In this document: positions 41,768 to 52,630 of the stretch, piece by piece | How the letters are laid out: the number at the start of each line of letters is the position of its first letter | How positions within the stretch are numbered: the stretch's first letter is position 1 | NCBI GenBank assembly: GCA_029215795.1 | Contig: JARDYH010000002.1 | Location: forward strand, 276,962,310 to 277,026,309 | Direction: 5' to 3' | DNA: 64,000 nt | Source of the DNA: Anniella stebbinsi | Taxonomy: Eukaryota; Chordata; Lepidosauria; Squamata; Anniellidae | The notes under the pieces: model-generated | What the model was told of the DNA's origin: nothing | The model's database searches: none | Seen by the model: only the letters and a program-made list of their open reading frames with translations | Made by a program: the position numbers and the translations under genes

Positions 41768-41890
41768 AATTCTGGTTTTATTTGAACTTTGTACATGAAG
41801 ACCTATCACCGTCAAAAATTTCAAGCTTCTACCTCATCAGGAAGTGGGTAAACATTTCCGGACATACTAACTCACTCACATCCTTTCAGC
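41768..41890 (-). mobile_element. Possible PLE terminus (hammerhead-like core, poor helices)
   Basis: Minus sense contains CTGATGAGGTAGAAGCTTGAAA, i.e. CTGATGA and GAAA at the right spacing, next to a microsatellite, as in PLE ends. But stem II barely pairs and no stem I partner is seen. Tentative only. Confidence 0.3.
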
Positions 41891-43513
41891 TTTATAGGTA
41901 AATATGAACACCTGTGAAGGAGAGATTGCAAAGAGGCCAGGGATTAGAAACAACAGGGAAGAGACAAGGCCCTATTTGGGTGTTCCATTCACACATTCAG
42001 TAATGATGTGGAGTGGAAGACAAAGGCATGCCTAGTTGCCCTACTTCTACTGCCACATTCTGGTCAGCCCCGCCATCCATATCTTGGGGAGGAGATCTGT
42101 AGAGGGGAAACTGTGTGATCAGACTCCCACATCATGGGTGAATCTTCGCATGTAGAGCAGACTTCCCTCTACAGATGTGTGGATGTGGGAGAGGCAAAGG
42201 GCCAGGTCCATAAGGCACAGCCCCACTCTTCTGCTCCATGGTGTTGTGCTGAGGGGTCCTCACCTGTACGGTTTGTGATCTGCAGACACAGCTCTCAATG
42301 CTTAGCTCTGAGAGAGGACCCCCTCAGGGCCAGGCATTTGAGCCTGGCTGGTTATTTAATAAACCACAGTGGCTACTTTTTCTGGCCAATCTGGCCTTTC
42401 AGGGAGCCCACCTACTCTCTGAGGGTGAGCCAAAGTGTGGGTGCCTGCTCCAGAGAGCCCTGCTGGTTGCTCTCCCACAGCATAGCTCTCTATAGAACTC
42501 GCTAGCTGCTTTTTCCAGCTGACACAGAGTGGAGAAGCAGCAGCAGAAGCAACAGCAACAATGGCAATTGGAAGGCAGGTGGGAGCTGGGAGACACGGAA
42601 GGTGTTAGGGGGAGACACTGCAAACAGCACTAGGTGGAGGGGAGCTGGAAGAGGCAGCAGGGAGAGTGATATCAGGGGCATGCATGTGCTCTCTCACCTC
42701 AGGCAGTGGAAGAGCTTGCATTGGCCTTGTCCCTTCGACACACAGCCTTCCCATGTTTCTAGCTAGACATGGCAGTACTCTGTGTGTGTGTGTGTGTGTG
42801 TGTGCGTGCGTGCGTGCACACGTGCATTTATTGGCCAAATGGTGCCTCAACATGCTCCCATTTACCAAACAAAATGTTGGGTACCTGCACAGGAGACCGA
42901 AACAATACCATCCATATCACGAGGAAGGGAGGGCTCCTATCTTCCCTCCTTACAATGAGTAGTAGATTTTGACTGTATGCTCGCACACATCCTTCAATAT
43001 CTCAAAAAAGGCACTTATATTCAGCTTTTAGTAATGCATAGAATGTATTGAAATGAAGTCAATTAAAAAGCCAGTGGTTAAACACATACGGATTATTCAG
43101 TTGGGACAGCACTGGACAGACTAAGTAGAATAAGTGTGCAAAGTAGAACAGTGTGGGCAGCTGAACCTAATCAAAATACACACCGAAATTTGAAGTGTGT
43201 ATCCATGCGCGAGTGATAGAAAGAGAGAAAGTTCCTTAGGGAGCACTCATGTCTTCTAAGAGAGATCACAAAACAGCATCCCTTGCATTGGTTCTAGAGA
43301 GAATTCTATGCTCAGATATACAAGTTTAGCTCTTCCATTACACTGTAATGGAAAGTTTTAGACAGGATTTAAATCTCTATAAACTATAGTGAAATGAACC
43401 TAATAATAAAAGTTTAGTTTGATAATTTAGTCTTTGCGAAGTTCAGAATTGCCTGAGATTGTTTGACTTTCTACTATATTATCTGTCTTTAACAGTACAG
43501 AGAAAGGTTGATT
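41891..43513. other. No recognisable gene; (GT)n at 42780-42816
   Basis: Contains a perfect-to-variant (GT)n/(GC)GT run at 42780-42816. An imperfect foldback lies around 42090-42200 (TCTGTAGAGGGGAA / TTCCCTCTACAGATG). Open frames are unrecognised. Confidence 0.45.
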
Positions 43514-44212
43514 TCATCTGTATGATGAAGGCCACAAATTGGGGGGGGGGGGGGATCTGCTTGAATCCATGTGAAGCAGGGCTTTTGATTTGAGCACCTG
43601 TTTATGTGGTAAATAGAAAGATGCAGCAACAGCTGAGCCTACAACCAAAGATTTATTGAAAAATGAAAATAAACGCCCCCGTGTATCTGGGAGCTGTTCT
43701 CTTGTGAACAGTTCCCCACCCCCACCCCAGAGTCTGTTCTCCGTAACTTCAGTTCCACTAAACACGTTACAGTACCTCCTGCACCCATAGGGGCACACAG
43801 AGGGTGTGCCAGGTGTGCCCAGGCACATCCTAATGTCTCTTGAGACTGCAATGCATGCTCCCTGGCTAGGCAGGCAGCTCACAGATGCTCCCTGCTTGAC
43901 CTGGGCTCCTTCCTCCTGCAATCCGAAGGGACAGAGACAAGCAGTGGTGCTGGGAGATATGCCACATTTGGGTCTTCCTGTGGGCTCCATTGCTGCAGTA
44001 GTGAGTTCAGCCATAGTCGAGCTGCAAGCGCTGTGACAGCAGGAGCTGGACCTTTGTTGCTCCAGGTCCAGCCTCCTCACCACAGCGGCGGAGAGGAGAC
44101 TGGACCTGGAGCAAGCCTTGGCCCCTGTCAGGGAGTAGTATAGGTGAGGAGGCTGGGGAGACTCACTGGCGATGTCACAAAAGGAGCTGGTAAGAGATTT
44201 CCCTTCACTCAC
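43514..44212 (-). other. Long unassigned open frame (232 codons)
   Basis: This is the longest minus-strand frame outside the transposons in this area. Composition is Ser/Cys/Pro-rich with no domain I recognise, no transmembrane segment and no splice support. It overlaps a 20-bp-arm hairpin (44059-44078 with 44093-44112; GCTCCAGGTCCAG / CTGGACCTGGAGC). I think it is a chance frame in GC-rich repeat DNA. Confidence 0.25.
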
Positions 44213-44228
44213 ACCCTTTCTGGCCTAT

Positions 44229-44462
44229 TGTCTCTACAATAACAACAAGCAATGTACAATGTACTGAGCTACTTATTTATCTCCATTTTATTTAGGAGTG
44301 TTTATTCTCCCACGGGTGACAGAGTTGAATAATCACTGATGAAATGTTGATCACTGATCAATCACGGTTGATCAATCACTGATGAAATGTTGAAACGGAT
44401 TGCACAATTCCGGAGTCACCGTTTGTTATTTGTACATTGTTTGTTGTTATTGTAGAGCCAAT
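44229..44462. mobile_element. Probable PLE terminal inverted arms without coding region
   Basis: 44229-44260 (GTCTCTACAATAACAACAAG, then CAATGTACAA) is inverted at 44424-44459. Between them AATCACTGATGAAATGTTGA occurs twice in direct orientation (44331-44350, 44374-44393). The second is followed by AACGG, giving CTGATGA...GAAAC, a hammerhead-like core. The layout matches inverted PLE ends with the middle deleted. Family call is inference. Confidence 0.55.
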
Positions 44463-44467
44463 TGAGC

Positions 44468-44494
<27 letters not shown>
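44468..44494. repeat. (AT)n microsatellite
   Basis: About 13 AT units abutting the inverted-arm structure. Confidence 0.9.
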
Positions 44495-44498
<4 letters not shown>

Positions 44499-45718
44499 TG
44501 AGATTTTTTAAATTCTTGTATGTTAAAATATTCATTATTGTTGATGTACAGTTTTATGGAGTAGGTTTTTGCTCATTGTTAAGCTCAGATGAGCCAATAA
44601 AACATTGATATTTGTATGAAATATTTCTACCATGAGTATTGTGTTACGTTTAAGGAATTGCCACATAACCCAAGACCAACATCAGTGAGCTCGCTTGGAA
44701 ACGCAGCTTCCCTAGCAGCACTGCCGTTTGCACCTTTTGAGGGCTTGGGAGTTGCAGTGGCATTGCCAGGCACTGGTGAGGAGGAGAGAGCCTGGGATGC
44801 CTCACTCTCACACCCTTCTTCCCGCCCCCCCTGACCGCTCCTTGACTCCATCATAGCTAAACATGATGTGATTGAGAAATTCCTCAACACCTGGTGAGTG
44901 ACATCTCATTGAAGAAACCTTAATCCATTTTGGTCAATTTGGGTTCACTCATTATGTGGTTAAAGTTGAAGATCATGGAAATGGCCTGGTTAATTTTTTT
45001 TTAAAAAAGCTTAGTTAAGTTTTAGTTTCTTCAGTTTGTTTGATGGATCAAAATAATGTCCTTTATGGTTTACCTTTAAAAGAAAAAAAATCCCCAGGTA
45101 CACACCCTAATGAAATGTGCTGCACACACCTATGCCTGTATCACATGCTGTCAAAAACCAGAGAAGGCATAATGCTTGTCAGAGAAACAGCTACATTTAA
45201 TTAATCACGATTAACAGCCTAACCCTATGCATGTTTAATTGGGAGTAATCCCACTGAGTTCAACTGAGCTTAATCCCAAATCAGTGTGCCTAGGATGCGC
45301 ATCTGAACTCTCACTGAAACCAATGGAGCAAGGACAGTTGCAAGTTACTAATTAAATCTCATTGCCTTTAATGAGATGTTGCCATGCTAACTATAAATTG
45401 GATTGAGGACAGTATATATGCAAGTCGAAATGACTTGCTAAGACTTATTTTATGTGACCTATTAACGTAGAGGCTGACATTAAGAAATCCTGGCAGTTGT
45501 TATCACTATCCATGTAATTATCAAAGTCATCATGATCTAAAGAACAAAGTCTTCTTCAGTAACAGCAATTCTGTGGTCTTGCTAGAGAAAAAATTATCTT
45601 CACCATGACCTGTACTTGAACCTTGATCGTTAATGAAAAAGCTGTTTGATGCAATATTCAGTATCTATTTCCAGAGCCGTATTTGTCTGTTTCAGCAAAC
45701 GCAACAAATAGCCTTGTG
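44495..45718. other. No recognisable gene; one CCTATGCATG repeat copy
   Basis: At 45210-45302 lies CCTAACCCTATGCATG...GGGAGTAATCCCACTGAGTTCAA...TAGGATGCGCATC, a copy of the short repeat also at 6062, 54345 and 54745. The rest is unassigned. Confidence 0.55.
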
Positions 45719-45856
45719 TAGGGTGACCATATGGAGGTCAGAGCTCCTGTATCTTTAAGAGTTGTGTAGAAAAGGGAATTTCAGCAGGTGTCATTTGTAT
45801 GCATACAGCACCTGGTGAAATTCCCTCTTCATCACAATAGTTAAACTGCAGGTGCT
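45719..45856. mobile_element. Left half of a palindromic hAT-type MITE
   Basis: TAGGGTGACCATATGGAGG to GCAGGTGCTAT equals the left half of 14075-14394. A LINE tail begins precisely at the element's centre. Confidence 0.85.
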
Positions 45857-46862
45857 ATTTATTTATTTATTTATTTATTTGAATCCCGCCTTTTGCCCAA
45901 TGCTGGGCCTCAAGGCGGCTTTACAAAATTAAAACATATACAGTTAAAACCTATAAATAGAAATATACAAAAGTTAAAAATATATTAAATACATCTCAAT
46001 ATTAAAACATTTAAATATTTAATATACACGACAATTTTAGAAGTCTTAGGCATAGACAGAGGACCAAATCATTCACCAAAGGCCTGCCAGAACAAGAAAG
46101 TTTTTGCCTGCCTCTGAAAGCACATCAAAAGATGGAGCCAGTCTAGCTTCCCTGGGAAGAGAGTTCCAGAGCACTGGAGCAGCTACCGAGAAGGCCCCCG
46201 CTCCCATGTTCCCACCAGGCATGCCTGTGATGGCGGTGGGACTGAGAGAAGGGCTTCCCCTGAAGATCTTAAAGCACTGGCAGGTTCATAAGGGAGTATA
46301 CAGTCTTTCAGATAACCTGGACCTGAGCTGTATAGGGCATTATAGGTAGGTCATAACCAGCACTTTGAATTGTGCCTGGAAACAGACTAGGAGCCAGTGG
46401 AGCTGTTTTAACAGAGGAGTTGTATGCTCCCTGTAACCAGCCCCGTTCAACACTCTGGCTGCAGCTCTTTGAACCAGCTAAAGTTTCCGAACATTCTTTA
46501 AAGGCAGCCCCACATAGAGTGCATTACAGCAATCCATTTGGGATGTAACTACGGCATGTTTCACCATGGCCAGGTCAGACATCCCTAAGAACGGGCACAG
46601 CTGGCGCACTAGCTTTAACTGTTCAAATGCACTCCTGGCCACTGCTGAAACCTGGGCATCCAGGCTCAGGGCTGAATCCAGAAGTACACCCAAGCTGTGG
46701 ACTTATGTCTTCAGGTGGAGTGTAACCCCATCCAGCACAAGCTGAATCCCTATTTCCTGATCTGCCTTTTGACTGCCCAGGAGCACCTCTGTCTTGTCTG
46801 GATTAAGCTTCAATTTGTTTGCCCTCATCCAGTCCATTACTGCCGACAGACACTGGTTTAGC
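45857..46862 (-). mobile_element. 5'-truncated L2-clade LINE with (TTTA)n tail
   Basis: (TTTA)n at 45857-45881, then a distinct 3' UTR (AAGCCGCCTTGAGGCCCAGC in minus sense). The minus frame at 46693-46478 reads MGVLLDSALSLDAQVSAVAR and [17 protein letters not shown]. Upstream MDWMRANKLKLNPDKTEVL-like codons reach 46860. It is a subfamily different from 18476 and 55149. Confidence 0.9.
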
Positions 46863-47475
46863 ACCAAAGGACCTGGCTTGAAAACCTAAGTACAAGTGAA
46901 AGCTGGGTTCTGAGTTCCGAAATGCAAAAACACTTGTTTAGAACCACATTTTTCTGCTCTCTAACACTCATTTCACAGAAAGCAAACTGTTGAGCCTCAG
47001 AGATGTGGGGCCCAGAGATATTCTTGGACATAAAGAGGGTGCTGGAGACTGACACTTCACTTTGCAGCATGCCAGGCTCCCAGTTTTTTTAAAAAAAATA
47101 CCCCCCCACCCCCAAAAAACCATTTTAAGAATAAAAATCAGGAGGGACATTGATCCTCAAGGGCACCAGGAGAGATGCCCAAAGAGACATTGGTACCCAT
47201 AGACACCACATTGGAGACCACAGGCTTAAGGCAATGCTTGATCAGGCTCTGGGACTTGTTTCTTAATGGCCCAGGGTGGTCTCTTGATAAGAGCTGATTG
47301 TTAGGAGATAGCAGAGTTGTGAATGAGAAGGCTATAAGTTTAGAAGGCGACATTCACACTCCCTTAGCTAAGTGGAGGAGATTGATAGGGTGTGGGGAGG
47401 GGGGTTACTGAAGCATGAAGAAAGGGCATATTTTCAGCCAAGCACAGACAAAAGCAGAAGCAGAGAGAATGCTGA
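46863..47475. other. No recognisable gene
   Basis: A poly-A / poly-C patch at 47093-47118; otherwise unassigned. Confidence 0.4.
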
Positions 47476-47830
47476 GGTCCCCTCTACAAGGATTCGCTTT
47501 TGCGCCCGGTTAGTCGATTATGCGCATAATCGCTGAAGCGCATTTACGCCTAATACCTCTGCACGAGAGGCGTCGAGAGGCATCGAAGCGCATTAACGGA
47601 TGACCAAAATGCGCTTTACAAGTAGTTAATGTGCATAAGCGCTTGTTCACATAGTCAAAATGCACTTTAACTGCCGGAGCAAAATAAACCTCGCTGTTTA
47701 ACGCGCATTCGATAATGCGCATAATCGGAGAGATAACGCGCCTCTACGCCTGATTTGCGCTCCGTTCTTGTAGAGGTAAATTTTTTTAAGCGCCTTGAAA
47801 GAGCTTTAAACCTCTCTTGTAGAGGCAGCC
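47476..47830. mobile_element. 355-bp GCGC-rich inverted-repeat element, copy 2
   Basis: Ends GGTCCCCTCTACAAG and CTTGTAGAGGCAGCC, flanked by TGA at 47473-47475 and 47831-47833. The interior motifs (GCGCATAATCG, AAATGCGCTTT, AAGCGCTTGTTCACA) match copy 1 in inverted orientation. The length is identical to copy 1. Confidence 0.88.
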
Positions 47831-49224
47831 TGAGTGTTAGCTGAAGGCTGGAAGCATCTTGGGGTGCAGGGTTTTCATGAGGAACTGCTACTGGATCCAG
47901 TCCTGCCATTAGGCGTGTGGTACAAGTGGGGTGTGGATACTTATACTTGAGGTCGTGTCACGCAGTACTTTTCCATTTTCAGCTCATAGACTTGTATTGC
48001 AACCGCAAGCACATGTCAGTTATTGAGAAGGTGTAAGAGACAAGGGAGGGGGGAAAGGGAGGGGGAAGGGGGAGAGAGGGGGCTTCTCAAACAGTAATGT
48101 CAAAAGTCTCCACGACCTATATGTATGCTTTGAAGCCAAACCACTATGCTTTGAAGCCAAACAGGAAACTTGTGCGGTAAAGCTAGCAACTTGCCATACC
48201 TGCATCTGCTTAAGCCGTACCCATTGTCTCACACTTGTCTATGATTAGCAGCCGAGCGTGGGTGTCACACATGAAGCATATAGCTCAAGAGGTTATGACA
48301 TTTCCAAAGGTTGTGTCGAGGTCGTGACATTTCCAAGAGGTTTTCCTGATATTTCACATCAGGCGCCTGCCTCAAGTGGCAGAGTAGCAATGAGCTGTTG
48401 TAGGCCAGAGCTGTGTGTGCTTTCTACAGCCTGCCCAGTGCCCCCTCTTCTGCTGTTTCCAGACACAGTGGAGGATACCGTCTCATTGTTGGACAGGGTC
48501 ACAGGCTCTTTGTCGTCGCTTATGTTCTCCTTGTGTGTTGGTAAATACAGCAAATTTTATCCCCTTCCTCAGTGCTCAAGCTCCAGTGCTCTCTCTGCTC
48601 CAGTTGAAACCATAATCAGGGTAGCACTGCCATGGCAACTTCCCACCATTTGTGCAGCACTCACAACAACAACAACAACTGAATACTTAGGCCTACTGAA
48701 TGTTTTAAGAAGTCAGGGGGAAGGGTGGTGTAGAAAACCCCCTGGAATCGGTGATGTAATCAAAATCAGGGCTGTCTATGCCTGATTGATTTTGTAAAGG
48801 GCTGCAGAATAATCCATATCTATACACACCTGAACTTTGCAACCTACATGCAGTAAATGCTGGGATGTTAGAAGTTCAAGGGTTAAGTGATACATAATCA
48901 TGCTTACCTATCTCCTGCCCTTAACTGATACAGCATAATTTATCAAGGAATCCTCACCAAATATTTCATTCTTTATAGCTAGTTATTACCTATTATCTAA
49001 CATTGTGTGTTGTGCAAGCATTTCTTAGCCAGTGTTGCTGATTCCAATGGAGGCTTTTTTCATTAACCCCCATGGGGCTTGGGGGTGAAAACAGGTGGGG
49101 GGGGAGCTTGAACTGTCCTCTCCCAAGGAGCCACCATCTCAGTCCAAATTGGGGCCACACGTGCTTGCAGGAGAAAAGGGAATACAATCCCAAGTAGCTC
49201 CACTATGAGCAAGTAAGAGAATGT
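47831..49224. other. No recognisable gene; upstream of ASAH2
   Basis: A G/A-rich tract at 48040-48075 and a small (AAC)n at 48663-48679. The direct repeat TATGCTTTGAAGCCAAAC occurs at 48122-48162. An upstream ASAH2 5' UTR exon or promoter could lie here, but none can be recognised. Confidence 0.4.
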
Positions 49225-49228
49225 TTAA

Positions 49229-49230
49229 TA

Positions 49231-49270
<40 letters not shown>

Positions 49271-49408
49271 TATAGCCCGCCTCTCCCTTTGGATCGAGGC
49301 GGGGAACAGCAACAATATAAAACACAGAAATCACAACAGTTAAAATCTTAAAAGCAAGAGAAAAATACAACATTAAAAACATCTTAAAATTCATCTGGAT
49401 AGGCCTAG
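49229..49408 (-). mobile_element. L2-clade LINE tail with (TTA)n
   Basis: (TTA)n at 49229-49270, then CCCGCCTCTCCCTTTGGATC, GAGGCGGGGAACAGC and TTCATCTGGATAGGCCT. The same 3' UTR is at 26341; only about 140 bp of the LINE is kept. Confidence 0.9.
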
Positions 49409-49758
49409 TTTGCCCCTAAGATTCATGGTCCCACAAAGCTGCCAAGTCATTTTCACCGTTGTGTCTTTCTTGCAGATCTTGGGAAATCTGTAGCTGTCCA
49501 TGAACAAAAAGAATAATTCAAAAGCTGCACAGTTTAGAGGAGAAATATTTGCATTTCTATATTCCCCCCCCCCCATCTCTGACTTCAGTCAATCATTCAC
49601 ACAGTTTGGTATTTTATTCAAGATGTTTTTTTTAGGTTCTGTAGACACTCCATATGTAAAGCTCAAAGTTATGAACGGAGACATCTACCTAAGGTTGCCC
49701 CCTGGCTTCTGTTTTACCTGTTTCTTCTACTTCTTGTTTCATAAGGGTTGTTCCCTCA

Positions 49759-49888
49759 ATGAGAGAACCCAAATTAACTTGTTCACCGCTTCAAATTATC
49801 GTCATTGTATTCCTGATGTTGATGTCAGCAGTTGCAGTGACCCTACTTGTTCTCTACCTCCTCTCTAATAGTAATGGGAGCAGTAGTG
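49759..49888 (+). CDS. ASAH2: ASAH2 coding exon 1 (signal anchor)
   Basis: ASAH2 is neutral ceramidase, a zinc-dependent amidase that splits ceramide into sphingosine and fatty acid at the plasma membrane or in the extracellular/intestinal lumen. This exon supplies the N-terminus: a short cytosolic stretch (MREPKLTCSPL), then a hydrophobic signal anchor of about 24 residues (IIVIVFLMLMSAVAVTLLVL), then a short Ser/Asn-rich SNSNGSSS. The pattern FL-x-x-MSA-x-x-V resembles the mammalian N-terminus. The donor is GTGGTAAGT, exon end 49888, phase 1. A pyrimidine-rich run ending AG at 49745 could be an acceptor, so a 5' UTR exon upstream is possible. No long Ser/Thr mucin box is encoded here. Confidence 0.85.
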
Positions 49889-51025
49889 GTAAGTCTCATG
49901 TCTCGTTATATCTCAATTACCTAAGAGTGGTGGTGGAGGTGGTGGTGGTGGTGAAGCTACTCAACTGCATTAAAGTCATTGAGGGATGGGGCAGGTCAAA
50001 GGGTGGCTCAGATGCTCTGATTCTAAAGTAGCAAGGAAGAAGGATGTAGGAAATGATGAGCAGAATTAGAACAGCACAGGGAAAGACCAAGAGCCAGTGT
50101 GCTGTACTGGTTAATGTCTTAGATTTTAGCCAGGGAGATCAGAGTCCAAATTCACACCCAGCTATGATGCTCACTGGGTGACCTTGGTCCAACTACTTAC
50201 CCTCAGCCTAACCTACCAAACAGGGTTGTTCTGAGGATAAAGTCTCGAATCCATATGCCTCGCTGAGCTCACTGGAGGAAGTGAGATCCAAATGTGAAGA
50301 AGAATGAGAAAGAAGATTTGAAAAAGACATTGCTTCAGAGGGATAAGTGGGAAAAGGGAAAGAAAACAAGGAGAGAGAATGGTCAAAGGGAAAAATCACT
50401 AGGCTAGGAACTACAAATGTGAGGAAGGCTCCATTTCACATAATGATCTAAGATTTCCATTGGTAGAGCAATGAGCCCAATGGGACCTTCAGAAGCAAGT
50501 GAAAGTGGATTGAGAATAAATGTTTTGCTAACTATCTGTTAACACTAAAATTGCAACTCTTTCCTACTTCTTGATGGAGCATAGCCAGCTGTGATACGAC
50601 AGTGTTATGATAAGACTCCTTCTCCCAGAAGCTGAGCTATTTCTGCTGCTCCTTCGATTCTCCTGGGGTTTTCTCTCCTTGTTGAGGAAAGGCATGGGCC
50701 AAAACAGTGCTTCAAGCCTCTTCAGACTTCCCTTCCTGCCAGAATAATCATGGGAGGGATATCTTTGGTACTGGTTGCTTCCCATATATAGCCAGGGCTC
50801 TCACTGGCTTCACTCTGGGCTACTTTGCCAGGGTGGGGAACAAAACCATAACACGTTTCCCCTCCATTTTCAGCATCATTGTTCACCTCACACCCTCTGT
50901 ACTTGTGACTTGAGCCTAGCAATGGAAAATCACTTTACAGAAAATGACAGGGGTAGAACTGCAGTAAATCCAGGTGCTGTAGTTTTTAACCAATTCTAGG
51001 TTTATAATTCTCGTATTGTCTCTAG
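49889..51025 (+). other. ASAH2: ASAH2 intron 1
   Basis: GT-AG intron of about 1.1 kb containing an old SINE (50091-50300). No additional coding exon for a mucin-like box was recognised. Confidence 0.8.
50091..50300 (+). mobile_element. tRNA-derived CORE/MIR-type SINE
   Basis: A-box-like GTGCTGTACTGGTTAATG, B-box-like AGAGTCCAAATTC, then the CORE-SINE segment GCTCACTGGGTGACCTTGG and CAACTACTTACCCTCAGCC, then CAGGGTTGTTCTGAGGATAA. Typical of the MIR-like SINEs mobilised by L2. Diverged copy, tail lost. Confidence 0.8.
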
Positions 51026-51087
51026 ATGGCTACTTAATTGGTGTTGGTCGAGCAGACTGTACTGGACCTGTAGCTGAGCTACCTTTT
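51026..51087 (+). CDS. ASAH2: ASAH2 coding exon 2
   Basis: Acceptor TCTCTAG then exon, donor GTAAGT at 51088. With the split codon (G|AT = Asp) it encodes DGYLIGVGRADCTGPVAELP, then Phe. The GVGRADCTGP motif opens the catalytic domain in all neutral ceramidases. It ends in phase 0. In mammals the mucin box precedes this motif. Here Asp-Gly-Tyr follows the signal anchor and about seven residues, so the linker is very short unless an exon was missed. Confidence 0.95.
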
Positions 51088-51150
51088 GTAAGTACTTGAT
51101 TTGCTACCTTCCTCCCTCTTCTTTTCAATCAATGTATCCTCTGACTGATA

Positions 51151-51261
51151 GGCCCCATTCAGAAGACACCTTAAACTATGGCTTTAACCACAGTGAATAA
51201 GGCTTTTTGCCTTATTCAACATGGTTAAAGCCATGGTTTAAGGTGTCTTCTGAACAGGGTC
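51151..51261. mobile_element. 111-bp hairpin MITE in ASAH2 intron 2
   Basis: GGCCCCATTCAGAAGACACC pairs with the right end GGTGTCTTCTGAACAGGGTC over nearly the whole length (ACTATGGCTTTAACCA / TGGTTAAAGCCATGGT inside). Flanked by ATA on each side (51148-51150, 51262-51264). Confidence 0.85.
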
Positions 51262-51269
51262 ATAGTATT

Positions 51270-51560
51270 TTCTTTTGTTTTTATCTGACTGTAATCTGTT
51301 TTAATTTATTTTAATCTGTGGTTCACTGCTTTGGGTGAACAATAGCAACCAGAAGCATTCAATTCAAAGCTTCTTCATTTTAGGTAAAGGCTCTTTTATT
51401 ACTCCTCATTCAGCACCACTGAGGGGATAGATTAGCAATTAGAAACAATTTGTTTTAATGATTGTATTTTATGTTTTTCATGTATTGTACATCACCCAGA
51501 GAACTTTGGTTATTGGGCAAATTAAAAGTACAGTAAATAAATAAATAAAATTTAAACAGA
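51270..51560 (+). mobile_element. L2 LINE 3' end fragment
   Basis: TGTACATCACCCAGAGAACTT, then GGCAAATTAAAAGTACAG and AAATAAATAAATAAAA match the L2 3' terminus. The upstream part (51280-51345) duplicates a similar end (GTTCACTGCTTTGGGTGAAC). Coding not preserved. Confidence 0.6.
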
Positions 51561-52477
51561 AGTGAAAATATTGTATATAGAAACCAATAATTAAAGATAC
51601 TCCTATGTGAGGATCAGAAAATAACAAATAGGAGGCAAACTGTTATTAATCTGCCAGCCATGTTAAACAGGAAACAATGAAAAGAGCCAGAACCTGAGAG
51701 GAGGAAGCTACTAATTCATTCTGCAGGGGACCTTTGTTAAATGTGATTTACTTATAAATATACAGTATAGAAAGATTTTGGAAAACCAGGTTCTGGATCA
51801 CATGGAAAGGCTCCATAGATTCAGGAGACTCTTCTGTTCAGACAGTTGCCCTCTATGTGTACAGGATGATGGAAACGTTTAAGGATGAGGTGGGAGTGGA
51901 GTATTTCTCTCCTCATACATTCATTCAACATGGGAGGAAGAATACCTGAAAAGGTCTGCTGTGTCTAATTCATCTATCAGATGCTAGAGAATTTGACAAT
52001 ATGGCTGCAACTGGGAGTAAGCCTCATGAAATAGGGATGCCCACAGAATTCGATCTGGTCCAAATTCCCATATGTAACGAGCTGGTTCACACCTGTCGGT
52101 CTAATGTTCGAATCAGAACTTCGCTAGCAGCTCAGTTTTGCACTTCTGCCAATGCTGCGTAGATTCGTAGTTTGAGAGAACATGTCCATTTAAATATCAT
52201 TCTGAGAGATATTCATATTGAAATGCCATTTTAAGAGCAACCTTTGAGAAGCAAACAACTAGATGAATGAGGAAACTGAACAGAACAGGATTATGAGTAA
52301 CAACATGTGCATGGATTATTTCTTACAGTCACAGACTAATAAGAAAAGAAAAACACATGAAAGTAACATGGACTAGAAATAAACAGGCTGACCTGACCTT
52401 ACCATGAACACCTCTGAGTAAACATGTGTAAAATTGAACTGCATGTGTGGTTAATGCAATGCCATCTTCCACTGTAG
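51561..52477 (+). other. ASAH2: ASAH2 intron 2, distal part
   Basis: No named repeat or exon recognised; ends in the acceptor CCACTGTAG. Confidence 0.6.
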
Positions 52478-52630
52478 ATGGGCTATACCAGTTTTGACCA
52501 AAATGGGGCTGGCATTCTCTCTCGACTATACTGTAGAGCATTCATCACTGCAGAGCCCGACGATGACACCAAACGAGTCGTGTTTGTTTCTGCTGAGTTA
52601 GGAATGATGTCTCAAAGGGTTAGGCTTGAG
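52478..52630 (+). CDS. ASAH2: ASAH2 coding exon 3
   Basis: 153 bp, phase 0 to 0, 51 residues: MGYTSFDQNGAGILSRLYCR, then AFITAEPDDDTKRVVFVSAE and LGMMSQRVRLE. The segments MGY...Q-x-A-G-I-x-x-R-L-Y-x-RAF, VFVS and GM-x-SQR-x-RLEV are conserved in neutral ceramidases; they form the first strands of the catalytic domain around the metal site. Acceptor TGTAG, donor GTAAGTGG. Asp-Asp-Asp at the variable loop replaces a mammalian Asp-Gly-Ser-like loop. Confidence 0.97.

Noticed and set aside
41816..41870. Hammerhead ribozyme at CTGATGAGGTAGAAGCTTGAAA (minus)
   Set aside because: Core strings match, but helix II does not form well and no stem I or NUH site fits; not accepted as a ribozyme.
43514..44212. 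232-codon minus-strand frame as a possible gene
   Set aside because: Composition looks like translated GC-rich repeat with a hairpin inside; no motif or splice support. Kept only as a low-confidence feature.
1..49000. A second host gene upstream of ASAH2 (mammalian synteny would suggest e.g. SGMS1)
   Set aside because: I found no exon-like conserved segment outside the mobile elements, so synteny could not be supported.
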